Origin: Numida meleagris
Taxonomy: Eukaryota; Chordata; Aves; Galliformes; Numididae
DNA: 64,000 nt
NCBI RefSeq assembly: GCF_002078875.1
Contig: NC_034414.1
Location: forward strand, 29,582,450-29,646,449
Direction: 5' to 3'
Numbering within the stretch: position 1 is the first letter of the stretch; every line of letters starts with the position of its first letter. Made by a program: the position numbers and the translations under genes. A model generated the notes under the pieces. That model did not search any database. It was given only the letters and a program-made list of their open reading frames with translations, and was not told the origin of the DNA. Positions 52,503 through 62,972 of the stretch are shown in pieces.

Positions 52503-52767
52503 GTTGTCTGGTGGGTTGTTTGGGCTGGGAGCTTTCTCATGACTCGTGCCAGAATCCTTACATATTATGTTGACGTTAGTATTGCTAGAATTTTCTGGAC
52601 GTTTCAGGAGAGAGATTAGCTTCAACCAGTGGTGGAATAGTTGCTGTTGTTGGTCTGGTGGAGCACAGAGCTCTAGATAATAGGAACGGCCATTTACTAA
52701 TTTTAACATGAGTTGTTGCTTATCTGTGCTGTGAACAGAGAGTTCTACAAACTTCAAGGGCAAGAAC
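52503..52767 (-). CDS. GARIN2: GARIN2 exon, core of the RAB2-binding domain (residues 111-199)
   Basis: This 265-nt exon has acceptor CTCTTTTTTTAG|GTTC and donor GACAAC|GTAAGT. With the split Arg111 it reads R-FLPLKFVELSVHSTDKQQ, then LMLKLVNGRSYYLELCAPPD and LFHHWLKLISLLKRP (about 154-168). The FLPLKFVEL...LRLKL..GR.YYL.L motif series is the signature of the FAM71/GARIN domain (DUF3699), which in GARIN1/GARIN2 relatives mediates binding to RAB2 at the Golgi. A polar stretch with PSPNNPPDN follows. The frame is intact. Confidence 0.9.
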
Positions 52768-53317
52768 CTAAAAAAAGAGAAGATACTATGTCTGTCAGAC
52801 TTGAAGGTAGAATAAGACTACAAGTGAGAAACTGGAACAGGGAAAAGCTGCAGAGTAGATTTGGACACTCCTCTTTGAGTGACACTGACTGTGGCAGAAA
52901 TGCTGAGCAGCAGTGCACGGAATGGAGGCAAAGAATGTCAGCTTCTTTACAATGCCTTTATTCCACTGCCTTTTTCCTTGACAATCCTGCATCTCCAATC
53001 TTTTCACCAGTTTTCAGCTTTTGATATGATTAGAAAAAAATTCTTATTAGGTATTTTCCAGTCATCTTCCATCTGTGTGTATGTATATGTGTAGCATTGG
53101 CCTACAATGATGACTGGAGTGAGGCCTAAATTCATGTCCTTAAATTTCAGTGATACTCCTGACTTTACTGTGCTAGTGCTGGAAGAAAGTGCAAATGTGA
53201 GGTCTGTTAATAATCTGATTCTTAAAAGGAGGAAAACACCATATGGAATGGGAAGTGCATACATGTTTCTTACATGCTCTTCAAGGACTTATTTAACCCT
53301 TCTCTGTGCCCACTCAC
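52768..53317 (-). other. GARIN2 intron between exons at 53318-53514 and 52503-52767
   Basis: This is a 550-bp GT-AG intron (CAGCAG|GTGAGTGG to TTTTTTTAG). The sequence is unique, with no repeats recognised. Confidence 0.75.
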
Positions 53318-53514
53318 CTGCTGAGTTCTAGCTGTTCCACTTGAGATGGATGCTCTGAGAATTCCTGGAGATTTGCCATAATTTCCTGTGGGGACACAGG
53401 CACCTTGTGTGCTAGCAGCATTCCACTAGGCATTGGTGAACTGGCAGCACAGATGCCCATGGTCACGCAGGTTGGTCGATTATGGATATTAATCAGTTCC
53501 CCTCTTCGGTTAAT
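53318..53514 (-). CDS. GARIN2: GARIN2 exon (residues 46-110)
   Basis: This 197-nt exon runs in phase 0 to 2. The acceptor is TTTTTCTGTTGTTGTTCAG|ATTAACC and the donor is CTCAGCAG|GTGAGTGG. It encodes INRRGELINIHNRPTCVTMG, then MLLAHKVPVSP (about 77-87) and a helix-prone segment ending VEQLELS. The I-N-R-R-G-E-x-I-x-I-H-N-R pattern is typical of the family's N-terminal part. Both junctions join without a frame break to the neighbouring exons. Confidence 0.9.
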
Positions 53515-55004
53515 CTGAACAACAACAGAAAAATCAACACTGACACTGGCCATGAGATCTCTCAGAGAATATATAACAAAGATATTTCTCAGTGATTCAG
53601 CCTAGGAGTCCTAGAGCTTACGTAAGAAGTGGTGAGGAGAGAAGGGAATGTGGAATAATGAGATGGGTATGTATATGAGTGAAAACAGAGGAAGAAAGTT
53701 GAACCAGGATAAGGAAGGATCACTGGTTATTGCATGGTCCCCATCATTAGGTATCTGACTGCTGAGGTAAGAAAAGTATTGAGTACTATTATCTCAAATT
53801 TATTGTATTATAAATGTGATGGAAAAGACACTCTGTTCTGATGATGATTCAATGTCTTTGTCAGAATTACTGTGATATTAATGAGACCTCATTTTGAACC
53901 AGTATCTTGATAGGTGCTGTAAAAATACAAGATGGAAAAATATCACAGATAACTTATGTGTAAGACATAAAATGACAGAAAAAGAGAAATGAGAAAATTC
54001 AAAGAAACAAATTGATATGCATGATCAAATCACATGTTATCTACTACTGCCAAAATTTTCTTTTGGTAGACATCAGAGAAAAAATGTGTTCTAAGAAGGA
54101 ACTTGAGGGATAACAGTGTATTATATTAGTGGATATCTAGTAGAAGCTCTTCCCAAGCGTGAGACATGGAATATGAACAAATACATCAAAGGCTATTGTT
54201 TTTTATGTTTAATGCGGATGAGTCAGTGATGAAGCTGTTTTCTCAGGCTGTTTGTTTAGGGCAACAGCCTCCTTGAGAATAAGTAGGGTCTGATAAATAA
54301 AGCAAGGATCAATCAAATACCTTGAAAATAGAGACTTGCAGCTAATTAGCATTCTGCATGTGTATCTTGAGTTAATCAAGGCAGGAACAAAGGATGTTGC
54401 AATTATCACAGTGAGGTGATGAAATCCTATGAAAAAGCTGTGTTGGTATACATTGTACAAACAGAATTCACTTGTGTTAGATACACTGTAAATGTAACAT
54501 TGTAGACTTGCAGACTGTCGCCAGCGTCATGAAGGGTTCTTGTGGCCAGTCAAGCGCACTGAAAGGAGGGAGGGAGTAGTGGGAAGATCACTGAGGAAGG
54601 CTGGCAGCTGTTTAGGTTAGGTTGAACTAAATTTGATGGCTAAACAACCTTAATGAGCTAGCACAGAACCAGAAAATTGCTAGCAGTGTCCTAGTAGTTA
54701 CTACAGGAAGGAGCAGGGGCTGGCAAAGAAGGATGAAAACATCACTCTTTGCTGTTCTCTAATTTTCACCATAGCTGTTGCTGAGGTTCTGGACCATCAT
54801 CTGTAAAGTGAGAGCAAAATGAGCCTGTATGAGAAGAGAAACATTATATCCGTATCTTTATTTTCATTTTAAATAAGAATAAGTGTGGTGAGAATAAATG
54901 AATGAGGAAAAACTGTTCAGCAGAGGAAGGAAATAAACGCAATTTATTTGATCAGTTTTATATTGAGCATGCCAAATAATTTTATTTGAATTATTTATTT
55001 TTAC
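53515..55004 (-). other. GARIN2 intron between exons at 55005-55144 and 53318-53514
   Basis: This is a 1.5-kb AT-rich GT-AG intron (GTTCAG|GTAAAAATA to GTTGTTCAG). No recognisable repeats or nested genes. Confidence 0.75.
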
Positions 55005-55144
55005 CTGAACAAACCTGCTTTCAAACATGGGAGCAGAGGCAAAGACAGCATATTCTCCTTGGTTAAGAAGTCTCTGGAGGTCACCCACAGTGGATTTCTG
55101 ACTTGATACAATCTTTCTAAAATCAGTCTCACTACTCATTTTGC
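55005..55144 (-). CDS. GARIN2: GARIN2 first coding exon (residues 1-45)
   Basis: GARIN2 (formerly FAM71D) is a RAB2-interacting protein of the GARIN family with reported roles in sperm. The exon has acceptor TTTTGTGGATAG|GCAAAATG and donor GTTCAG|GTAAAAATA. The ATG at 55137-55139 opens MSSETDFRKIVSSQKSTVGD, then LQRLLNQGEYAVFASAPMFE. The LQRLL..G.Y.VF.SAP.FES.F.Q pattern is characteristic of the family. I chose this ATG because it is the first in the exon and has an A-rich context (AAAATGA). The upstream frame stays open into the candidate microexon at 62944, so an earlier start is not excluded. Confidence 0.85.
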
Positions 55145-55846
55145 CTATCCACAAAACAAAAATAAATATACATGTTAAAAGGAAAAGAAATAGGAAAGTT
55201 TATGAATTGGGATTTTAAAAATAAATAAATACAGCATTTTGTGACAGCTTTTATTATACCACTAAAAATCAGAACATTTCCCCTGAACACACACAGTTTT
55301 ATGAACATACACTTTTAAGTGCAAAGGAAAACTTAATAGGGCTTTTTCACAGTTCTGTACTTCCTTTTTTTTACCATTTTTTTCCTTTTTTTTTTTTTTT
55401 CACGTGAATATAGTGACATATTTTTCAAGTGATAGAAACCTTTGAGCTGTTCTCAGTGCTAGTTTGGAATGGTGACTTCTATCTCCATGTCTCATGGATC
55501 ACGTATGTGTTTACTGGGAGTCAAGAAGATGGAGATGTCGTGAAGTAAAAATTTTCTAGCAGTTAACTGAGTGGACTAACACAAAAGGAAAGTAACATAA
55601 TATTAATAGCCTCACAAGGCCAGGAGAGGGAGAAGTCAAGGTTATTCATTAATTAAATTTCCTAAATCTTTATTAGAGAGCTAACAAGCTATTATCCCAA
55701 GTAGATACCAAAGTCAAATGATTTGTTCAAGACTGCTCAGTATGTAACAGAATGCCAATAAGAATAGAAAATCCCTGCTCTGTATTTTTGGGAAAACAAA
55801 AAACCCACAAAAACAGATGTGGTAGACTTCTACTTCCCATTCCCAT

Positions 55847-56245
55847 TGGAGCTGGGATTGTTCAGTCTGGAGAAGAGGAGGCTCAGGGGGGACTTATCAC
55901 TCTCTATAACTACCTGAAGGGAGGTTGTAGTGAGCTGGGGGTCGGCCTCTTCTCTCTTGTAACTAGTGACAGGACGAGGGGGAATGGCTTCAAGTTGCGC
56001 CAGGGGAGATTTAGGCTGGACATTAGGAAGTACTACTTTTCTGAAAGAGTGGTCAGGTGCTGGAATGGGCTGCCCAGGGAGGTGGTTGAGTCACCGTCCC
56101 TGGAGGTGTTCAAGAAACGTTTAGATCTAGCATTGAGAGACATGGTTTAGTGGGGTTATTGGTGGTAGATGGATGGTTGGACAAGGTGATCTTGTAGGTC
56201 TTTTCCAACCTAGCTAATTCTATGATTCTATGATTCTATGATTCA
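55847..56245 (+). mobile_element. CR1 LINE, 3' end copy
   Basis: It starts inside the reverse-transcriptase C-terminus (GAGCTGGGATTGTTCAGTCT), continues through the conserved [20 protein letters not shown] segment, and finishes with CTAATTCTATGATTCTATGA repeats. It is truncated at the 5' end. It is the same subfamily as, and closely similar to, the 3' part of the copy at 61.46-62.35 kb, in the same orientation. Confidence 0.95.
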
Positions 56246-57867
56246 TACCTTGTTTCACTCACATAAATCCATTGCTTAACTAGAGGAGTACATCTACAGA
56301 AAGAGAAGACGACGATATGCTAATTCCTTCTGCGGACCCCACTGGAATTCTCCCAGCTCTAGAAGGCCATCATTGGTGGCATCACAATGCATCACTTGTT
56401 TTGTGCTCTCAACAGTCCTGGCAGCAATTCTGTTTCTTGGTTAAATTGGGGCATAGTGAAAACAGCGTGGATTTCCTTGTAACACAAACACCCTAAAGAC
56501 ATGATAGCATCAAAGATTTTTGCACTGATACAGTACTCTCAGTGCAGGCTACCAGAGAACAAGAGCAAGACTAAGTCTATGAGGGATGATGAGCTGGGAG
56601 CCATGTCTAACCTCAGCAGAAATATTGCCCTCAACAGCCAGGGTACAGTCTTTCAAACCTGCAGGATCTAGAAAGAATAAACTGAGCAGGACTGGTGGTA
56701 ACAGGACCCACTAACAGACCCAAGCAAGACAAGACAAAATTACACAAGACAAGGTGAGGAATGAGATCCTAAGTCTATCTTGGGACTCCATCCTAGGATT
56801 CAAGTCAGCAGCAGGAACAAGAGGAGACAGAACTAGGGATAGGACTGTAATATGTACTCAAGGACATCCATCCAAGAGTCAGGACTAGAGACAAACATGC
56901 CTGTATCCTTGCTCAGAGGAGGTCTAGGGACATAGGTCAAAGCTTCACTGTAGCTCCTAGATGGGAGGCGGTGTCATGTGAGGGAGGGGAGAGGAGGTGG
57001 AGGTGCCAAATGAAGCTGGTCAGAGCAGTTAAAGCCTGTTGGTGCACTCTGGGATCTGGCACAGGCCCAGGGTGCTAATCAGCCAATTTAAAGTGGTGTG
57101 GATATTCAGATGTTTTGCTCTTGTTTGTAGATTTTAGCCTCAATCAGCCCTCAATGTTAACTTTTTTTTTTCCCATTCTAATGTGACACCTGCTTCAACC
57201 GAGTCTGGTGCTTTGACAAGGTTTTGGGTCAAGAGTGATTACCAGGCTGGCTGAAGGACTACTGATGTTGCAAAATAAGAATTATGTTGCCTGACAGTGT
57301 GAACAGCATCAACAGCAACAAGAAGAAATAGTTTTTCCAAAACTGAATTACCTTTCTCTTTTTAGCCAATGGAAATGTGATTCTAGACATCAGAACAAGT
57401 GAGCAACTGAGCTGGAGGAGACTGACTCAGCAGTCAAGTGGTCATAGCACTTGCCTGAACCAGAGAAGCTGCAGGTCCTGTCCACCTACCCCGAATATAT
57501 GTGCACACTTAGCTCTTGTCTGGAATGCAGAGTACAAGCACTATCAGAGTCAGAGCTAAGACTGTGTTAGTTAAAGCAGTGGAGTAATTCCTTAGACACT
57601 GGGCTACTGGATATTGTAAAAGGTGTTGATATCTATTTTTCAGGACCAATATTGTATAGTTTTTGGGAGTAAGAGGTGTGGGGTGAGAAGCTTCTGCAGC
57701 TCTGTGCTGCTGGCTCCCAACAATAAGATCAAGCATATGTACCCAGCCTGCCCTGTAGCTGGCCCTTGGATCCTAATCTCTCCTGTTGGTTGGCACATGG
57801 ACACATGAGCCCCTGAGGCTTACCTCAGAGTCACTCACCTCTGTTGGTACATACCCCTCACTCATGC

Positions 57868-57907
57868 ACATACACACATACAAATGCACACCCACTCACA
57901 CACACAC
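57868..57907. repeat. CA-rich simple repeat
   Basis: CACATACACACATACAAATG then CACACCCACTCACACACACA is an imperfect (CA)n tract of about 40 bp. Confidence 0.8.
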
Positions 57908-59804
57908 GTCTCACTTGTCCCACAGAACCCACGATCTCTCTAGGAGCCACCTGGGGCTCCCTTGCTCCCTCAGTAGTTATCTCCTGGCATGGTCTCACCC
58001 CTTATTCACCCAGGAAAAGAAATGACATTGGGTAAGTGTGGACAAGGCAAAGGGCATGGCCAGACAATTGTATCTGTTTGTACTTGACTGGCTTTTTTAT
58101 TCCTTCATCTCTCTATTTTCCTACATCTGTTCCGCCTCAAAATCGCTACACCCATCCCTTTCACCATCTCAGGTTCCTCCCCTAAACATACAAAAAATCT
58201 TGTGCAATCCTAAAATGCTCTCCCCCTCTTCCTGTAAGGTATTCTAGATAGTAGCCTCCAGATAGTCTGAAGAGTGATCATAGGAGCCCTCCCACTGCCT
58301 CACGTTGATGGGTTTCACACCTGGCCAAGCCGTCCTCCAACAGCCCTTAATTTGGGTTCCCACCTGCCCTCATGCCCCTGTGCTCCTTTGGGCTTGTGGG
58401 AATGAGCTGTTGAAATGCTGAAGGTTCCTGTGATGGGCCTGGAAGTAGCTGAGGCAGTGCGTTATTTGGATTCTCTTATGTGCTATTTCTGTTCTCCTTC
58501 ATCTATGTGTTTTTCATCACACACCCTAACAAAGGACTTTTATTTTCATTATTTTGTTTTAATCTAATACTAGCCACCACCTCTAAGAAAAACTCCAGCT
58601 AATGGAGAAAGCAGCGGCATGACTGCCTAGCAACATAGCATGCCAAGAGCGTACTAAATCCTGTCTTCTGCTTTGTTCAGTGGCTTTTTATAGCACATTG
58701 GGAAAATTGATTGGATTTGGCCAATAGGGTATAAATTATGGAAAGCCACTCATGGATGTACACTGACAGCTAACCTTCTTGCATCTAACTGAGTTCAGAT
58801 ATCACTACATCAGCTTGAGCCCCTTTCTGCTTCTGAAAGACTGGTGGGTGGGTAGCACTCAGGTCATGTTTATTCTCTTTATTCAATGCCTTTTGTGATG
58901 ATCAGCTACCTAGTGTTGGCCCAAAAGCCCCAATAGGCTGTGCTTTCAGAAAGGCGTAGTACACCACAACAGACTGCTCCTGTTTGCTCTTCTGCAAATT
59001 CTTGTGTGTGAATCCCTCCGAGCACAGTATGCTCACTGACCAGTGGGCTCTGCAGAGCCATATCCTGTGAGATTTCCTACCAGTATTTACTGTGGAGCTG
59101 CCTGTTGCAGGAACTTCATCCAAAGACAAGACAGCTACAGGAAAAATGTTAACCCCCTTTTTTTTTCTTTGCAGCTTCTCCATATGTGGATGAGGGTAGT
59201 CTTGCCTCAGATGAGATTTATCAGGTCAGTTGGCAGTTCTCCAGAGTAATGTGACAGCATCCCTAACTGGAGCATAGAGGCTCTCATACCAGTGGGCAAT
59301 CCAGCTGGCAATAAACCACAGTAAAGGATCAGGCATAAGAAGGAAAAGTATCAATATTTAGCATAGCTGTCAAATCGCCAAAGCAGGGCTCTTCACACAG
59401 GATAGAACAGATCCTCATCTGTGATAATCAATGTTATCTCTGTTGTCTGGCACCTCAGAATCTCCACAGGATTTTGGCAAAGACTTTGATAGTGGTGGCA
59501 TGGTGACTGCTTGTGTTTGTACTGCTCTGTACATGCTCCAGGTAACACGAATGCTTATAGGTGTCCTTTTGTCAAGATGTTGCTGTAAGTTTTCCTGAGC
59601 TCCTTATCTCCCCTGAAAGAGCAAAAGGTTAGGAAGTAGCAAATATGGATTAAAATACCTCTTGTCCTACTTGTACTCTTGTGGTGCAGAACTTCCTTGG
59701 AGAAGTAGTCTAGAAGATTTCAGCTAAAAAAGATATTAAAGATATATTAAAATAATAGAAAAGGGACAAGCGGCAAACTGATAGAGACAGATGACAATAC
59801 TAAC

Positions 59805-60480
59805 ATGTTTGCAGTGTTGAAGACAAAGACAGCTACAAAGAACTGCAGATGCATTGCTCAACATTGAGTGGAAGCGTTGTGAAATAGTTGAGGTTATTCA
59901 ACACAGATAAAAGTAAAATGATGCATATGAGGAAGATGTTTTCCTTAGCTGTCATCTACAATTACTTTTTTCTAGGCTGACCACATCCAATTAAGAATGA
60001 GACCTGTATTTTAAGATCCATAAACGCACATTGGTCAGAAACACTGAAAAACAGCAATTAAATATTGGGAAATAGAGAAGGATGTAAGTTGTTATGCTAT
60101 TATAAAAGACAGTTATGCATTTTAGTTCTGCATGCAGTTCTGGTCTCCTTGCCTCAGAGACTATAGTAAAACTGAAGAAGGTACAAAGAGGTGCAACAGG
60201 GAAGATCCAATCTGTAGATCCTTTAAGATGGAGCACTGTCCACACACAAAAGGCAGACTACGTAGATTTGGATTCTCAATCCAGACAAGCGTTATCTACA
60301 GAAATATGAGTGGCAAAGTGAGAGTGGCTTCTTATAGCCTGCTCCAACACAGAAGCTAAGAGACATCAAAGGAAAGTAGGAGGTGGCAGATTCAGAACAA
60401 AACAGAGGAAACAATACTTCATACTGTTAAGCTGTGGGAATTCTTGTAACAAACACTGGGTGCTGGGGGAGTATTTGGAG
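59805..60480 (+). mobile_element. old, decayed CR1 LINE fragment
   Basis: Two islands keep the CR1 reverse-transcriptase order. One is TTATTCAACACAGATAAAAG with TAAAATGATGCATATGAGGA (the ...RFNTDKCKVMH... region) near 59895-59935. The other is TCTGCATGCAGTTCTGGTCT with GTACAAAGAGGTGCAACAGG (the ...YCVQFWSP...VQRGAT... region) near 60127-60200. It is riddled with stops and clearly older than the other copies. Both boundaries are approximate. Confidence 0.65.
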
Positions 60481-60570
60481 GATGTATCATTATATACCTG
60501 CAGTGAATTTATTCCCTCTTCCTAAAATACGACCTCTTAGATAACTTTTTTTTTTTCCCCCAGGGGAATT

Positions 60571-60661
60571 TTTATTTTATTTTATTATTTTATTTTATTT
60601 TATTTTATTTTATTTTATTTTATTTTATTTTATTTTATTTTATTTTATTTTATTTTATTTT
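60571..60661. repeat. (TTTTA)n microsatellite
   Basis: About 18 units of TTTTA run with one shortened unit near 60581-60588. On the minus strand this is (TAAAA)n, directly after the stop of the ORF at 60663-60930, so it could derive from a poly(A) tail. Confidence 0.95.
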
Positions 60662-60662
60662 C

Positions 60663-60930
60663 CTAAAGGCTCACAGGTGACACATCACAGGGGTTTCTGG
60701 CTGTATGCTGCCTTCCTCTGGGCAGTTTCTTGAGTCTGTCAAAAGCTGCCTTTTCCTGCTGGAGCCAGCCGTTGCCAGTGTTGGAAGCTGTGTCTGCAAG
60801 TATCTCGGCTGGCTTCTCCTGGCTCAGTGCCCAGTCTGCACATTGCTGCAAAGTGGGGTCTCTGCGAGGGAGCCAAATTGCTTGTTTCAGAATGATGAAG
60901 CAATTGGTCACTTGGCCACAGCAGACAAAC
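60663..60930 (-). other. unexplained ORF ending at an A-rich tail
   Basis: I do not recognise this frame. On the minus strand it reads about 89 codons, with a soluble, protein-like second half (DPTLQQCADWALSQEKPAEI, then WLQQEKAAFDRLKKLPRGRQ). It stops at TAG near 60675 or just before the (TAAAA)n tract. A possible acceptor (TTCCTAACTAG|GATG) precedes it near 60932. It may be a 3'-terminal exon, a retrocopy fragment with an expanded tail, or chance. No start or partner exon was found. Confidence 0.2.
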
Positions 60931-61458
60931 ATCCTAGTTAGGAAATGCTTGTCAGACTGGTAACACTATGCTGTTTTTGAAAAGCTTTATGTCCTTGGTG
61001 TGCTAGATCTCATTTGTCCTGCTGATCTTTTAGATGTCTGTTTGGTAATGGCATTCCCCCAGCACATCTTAGGATACTGTAGAATCCATGAAGAGAAAAT
61101 CAGGCACAGATGGAGGCCACTTTGCTTGCTTTCTTCTCAGTCAGGTGGGACAGTTTTCTGATGTTCCACTGGCTGGCAACACATCAGTATTGTTTCCACT
61201 GATGGCTTCACTGTATGTTTAATTTAATCATGGTCAGATTATTTCATCTTGCTCCAATTTCTCTTGGGCCCAATCCTCTCTTTTAAGACATTTTCACATT
61301 CGGCTAGCTCTTGGACAATATGACTGCTTTTTATAGACACAAATGCTTCAGGATATGATTCTTATAATCCAGCATTGTCCACTACAAGGGGAGTAAATCA
61401 AGATTTTGAAATCATACCCTGCTGCTGTTTATAAGGTAGTTTTCACTGTTTCTCCCAT

Positions 61459-62348
61459 GTTTGCAGACGACACCAAGCTGGCAGGAAGTGTCAATCTCCA
61501 TGGGGGTAGCAAGGCCCTACAGAGAGATAAGGACAGGCTAGATCTCTGGGCTGAAGCCAATGGGATGAGGTTCAACAAGACCAAGTGCCAGGTCCTGCAC
61601 TTTGGCCACAACAACCCTAGGCAATGCTACAGGCTCGGGGCAGAGTGGCTTGAAGACTGTATAGAGGAAATGGACCTGGGGGTGTTGTTCGACACTCAGT
61701 TGAGCATGAGCCAGCAGTGTGCCTAGGTGGCCAAGAAGGCCAATGGTACCCTGGCTTGTATCAGAAATAGTGTTGCCAGCAGGAGTAGGGAAGTCATTGT
61801 CCCTCTGTACTCAGCCCTGGTGAGGCCGCACCTCGAGTACTGTGTCCAGTTTTGGGCCCCTCACTGCAAGAAAGACATTGAGGCCCTGGAGCATGTCCAG
61901 AGGAGGGTGACGAAGCTGGTGAGGGGTCTGGAGCACAGGCCTTATGAGGAGCAGCTGAGGGAGCTGGGATTGTTCAGTCTGGAGAAGAGGAGGCTCAGGG
62001 GAGACCTCATTGCTCTCTATAACTACCTGAAGGGAGGTTGTAGTGAGCTGGGGGTCTGCCTCTTCTAACTAGTGACACGACGAGAGGGAATGGCCTCAAG
62101 TTACACCAGGGGAGATTTAGGCTGGACATTAGGAAGTACTACTTTTCTGAAAGAGTGGTCAGGCGCTGGAATGGGCTGCCCAGGGAGGTGGTTGAGTCAC
62201 CGTCCCTGGAGGCATTCAAGAAACATTTAGATAGTGTTGAGAGACATGGTTTAGTGGGGTTATTGGTGGTAGGTGGACGGTTGGACTGGATGATCTTGTA
62301 GGTCTTTTCCAACCTAGCTAATTCTATGATTCCATGATTCTATGATTC
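61459..62348 (+). mobile_element. CR1 LINE, 5'-truncated copy
   Basis: It begins at the catalytic block TTTGCAGACGACACCAAGCT (FADD intact) and runs through [18 protein letters not shown], a TAG stop at 61724-61726, [20 protein letters not shown], and the 3' tail of ATTCTATGATTC repeats. A 7-bp deletion relative to the 55.85-kb copy lies near 62066 (CTCTTCTAACTAGTGAC). It is non-functional, being stop-interrupted and without its 5' half. Confidence 0.95.
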
Positions 62349-62943
62349 ACATGGCTATACACTTGTCTTCCAGAAAACTCTCCTCTTATACTTTCCTTGA
62401 AGTTACTTTAATTCTAGTTTCAAATCACTGGTTACCAGGATCATGCCAGTGGTTTTACTTTCTCTGGTATGTTCAGATTAATTGTGGCTGTACTGGTATA
62501 CAACCAATCCTCAGTTTTGCTTGTAATTAACACTGCAAAAAATAAGTTTGTTGTCTGTCTTTTCAAATCCAAGCTGGTTCCATGCAAATGCAAAAGTTTT
62601 TGTATAGAGACAAAGCATGCTGGATGTCTTCGTGCAGTGCTGTGTGTGCTGAGCAAGTAACCCCAGCCAGACCAGTTTGTCAGCTAGAGCCACTGAGCAT
62701 GTGTGCATTGCCCTCTGAAGGTTTTGTATTTCAGGAGTTTTGTCAGCTTGTGTGCAATACGGCACGAATGCACAGGGCAAGTCTTACTCTTATGCTGAAT
62801 ATGAGTCACTAAGCCCATTTCAGAACACATGCAACTAGCAGCACATCATGATGTTGTAATGTTTGTAAACCCCACAGGCTTTTGAATTAGCAAGGAAATG
62901 TCTCTATTTTCATACACATTTTAAATCCAGCATGGAGACTCAC

Positions 62944-62972
62944 CTTTCTGGGTGGAGGCTGGGACTGACTTA
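62944..62972 (-). other. candidate 29-nt 5' microexon of GARIN2
   Basis: On the minus strand TTTGTTTTCTAG is followed by 29 nt (starting TAAGTCAGTCCC) and then the donor CAGAAAG|GTGAGTC. Acceptor, polypyrimidine tract and donor all fit consensus. Spliced to the exon at 55144 it would give a leader whose frame stays open into MSSETD (..QKGK-M). It lies upstream of GARIN2 on the same strand. There is no independent support and it could be a chance pair of splice sites. Confidence 0.35.

Larger units (their letters stand above)
55145..62943 (-). other. DNA upstream of the first GARIN2 coding exon (5' intron if the microexon is real)
   Basis: This 7.8-kb stretch contains CR1 copies at 55.85-56.25, 59.8-60.5 and 61.46-62.35 kb, a (TTTTA)n array at 60.57 kb, a CA-rich tract at 57.87 kb, and an unexplained minus-strand ORF ending at the (TTTTA)n array. 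The 56.25-59.0 kb part is less AT-rich than the PALS1 introns and may be old repeat DNA that I could not classify. No tRNA or other RNA gene was seen. Confidence 0.5.
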
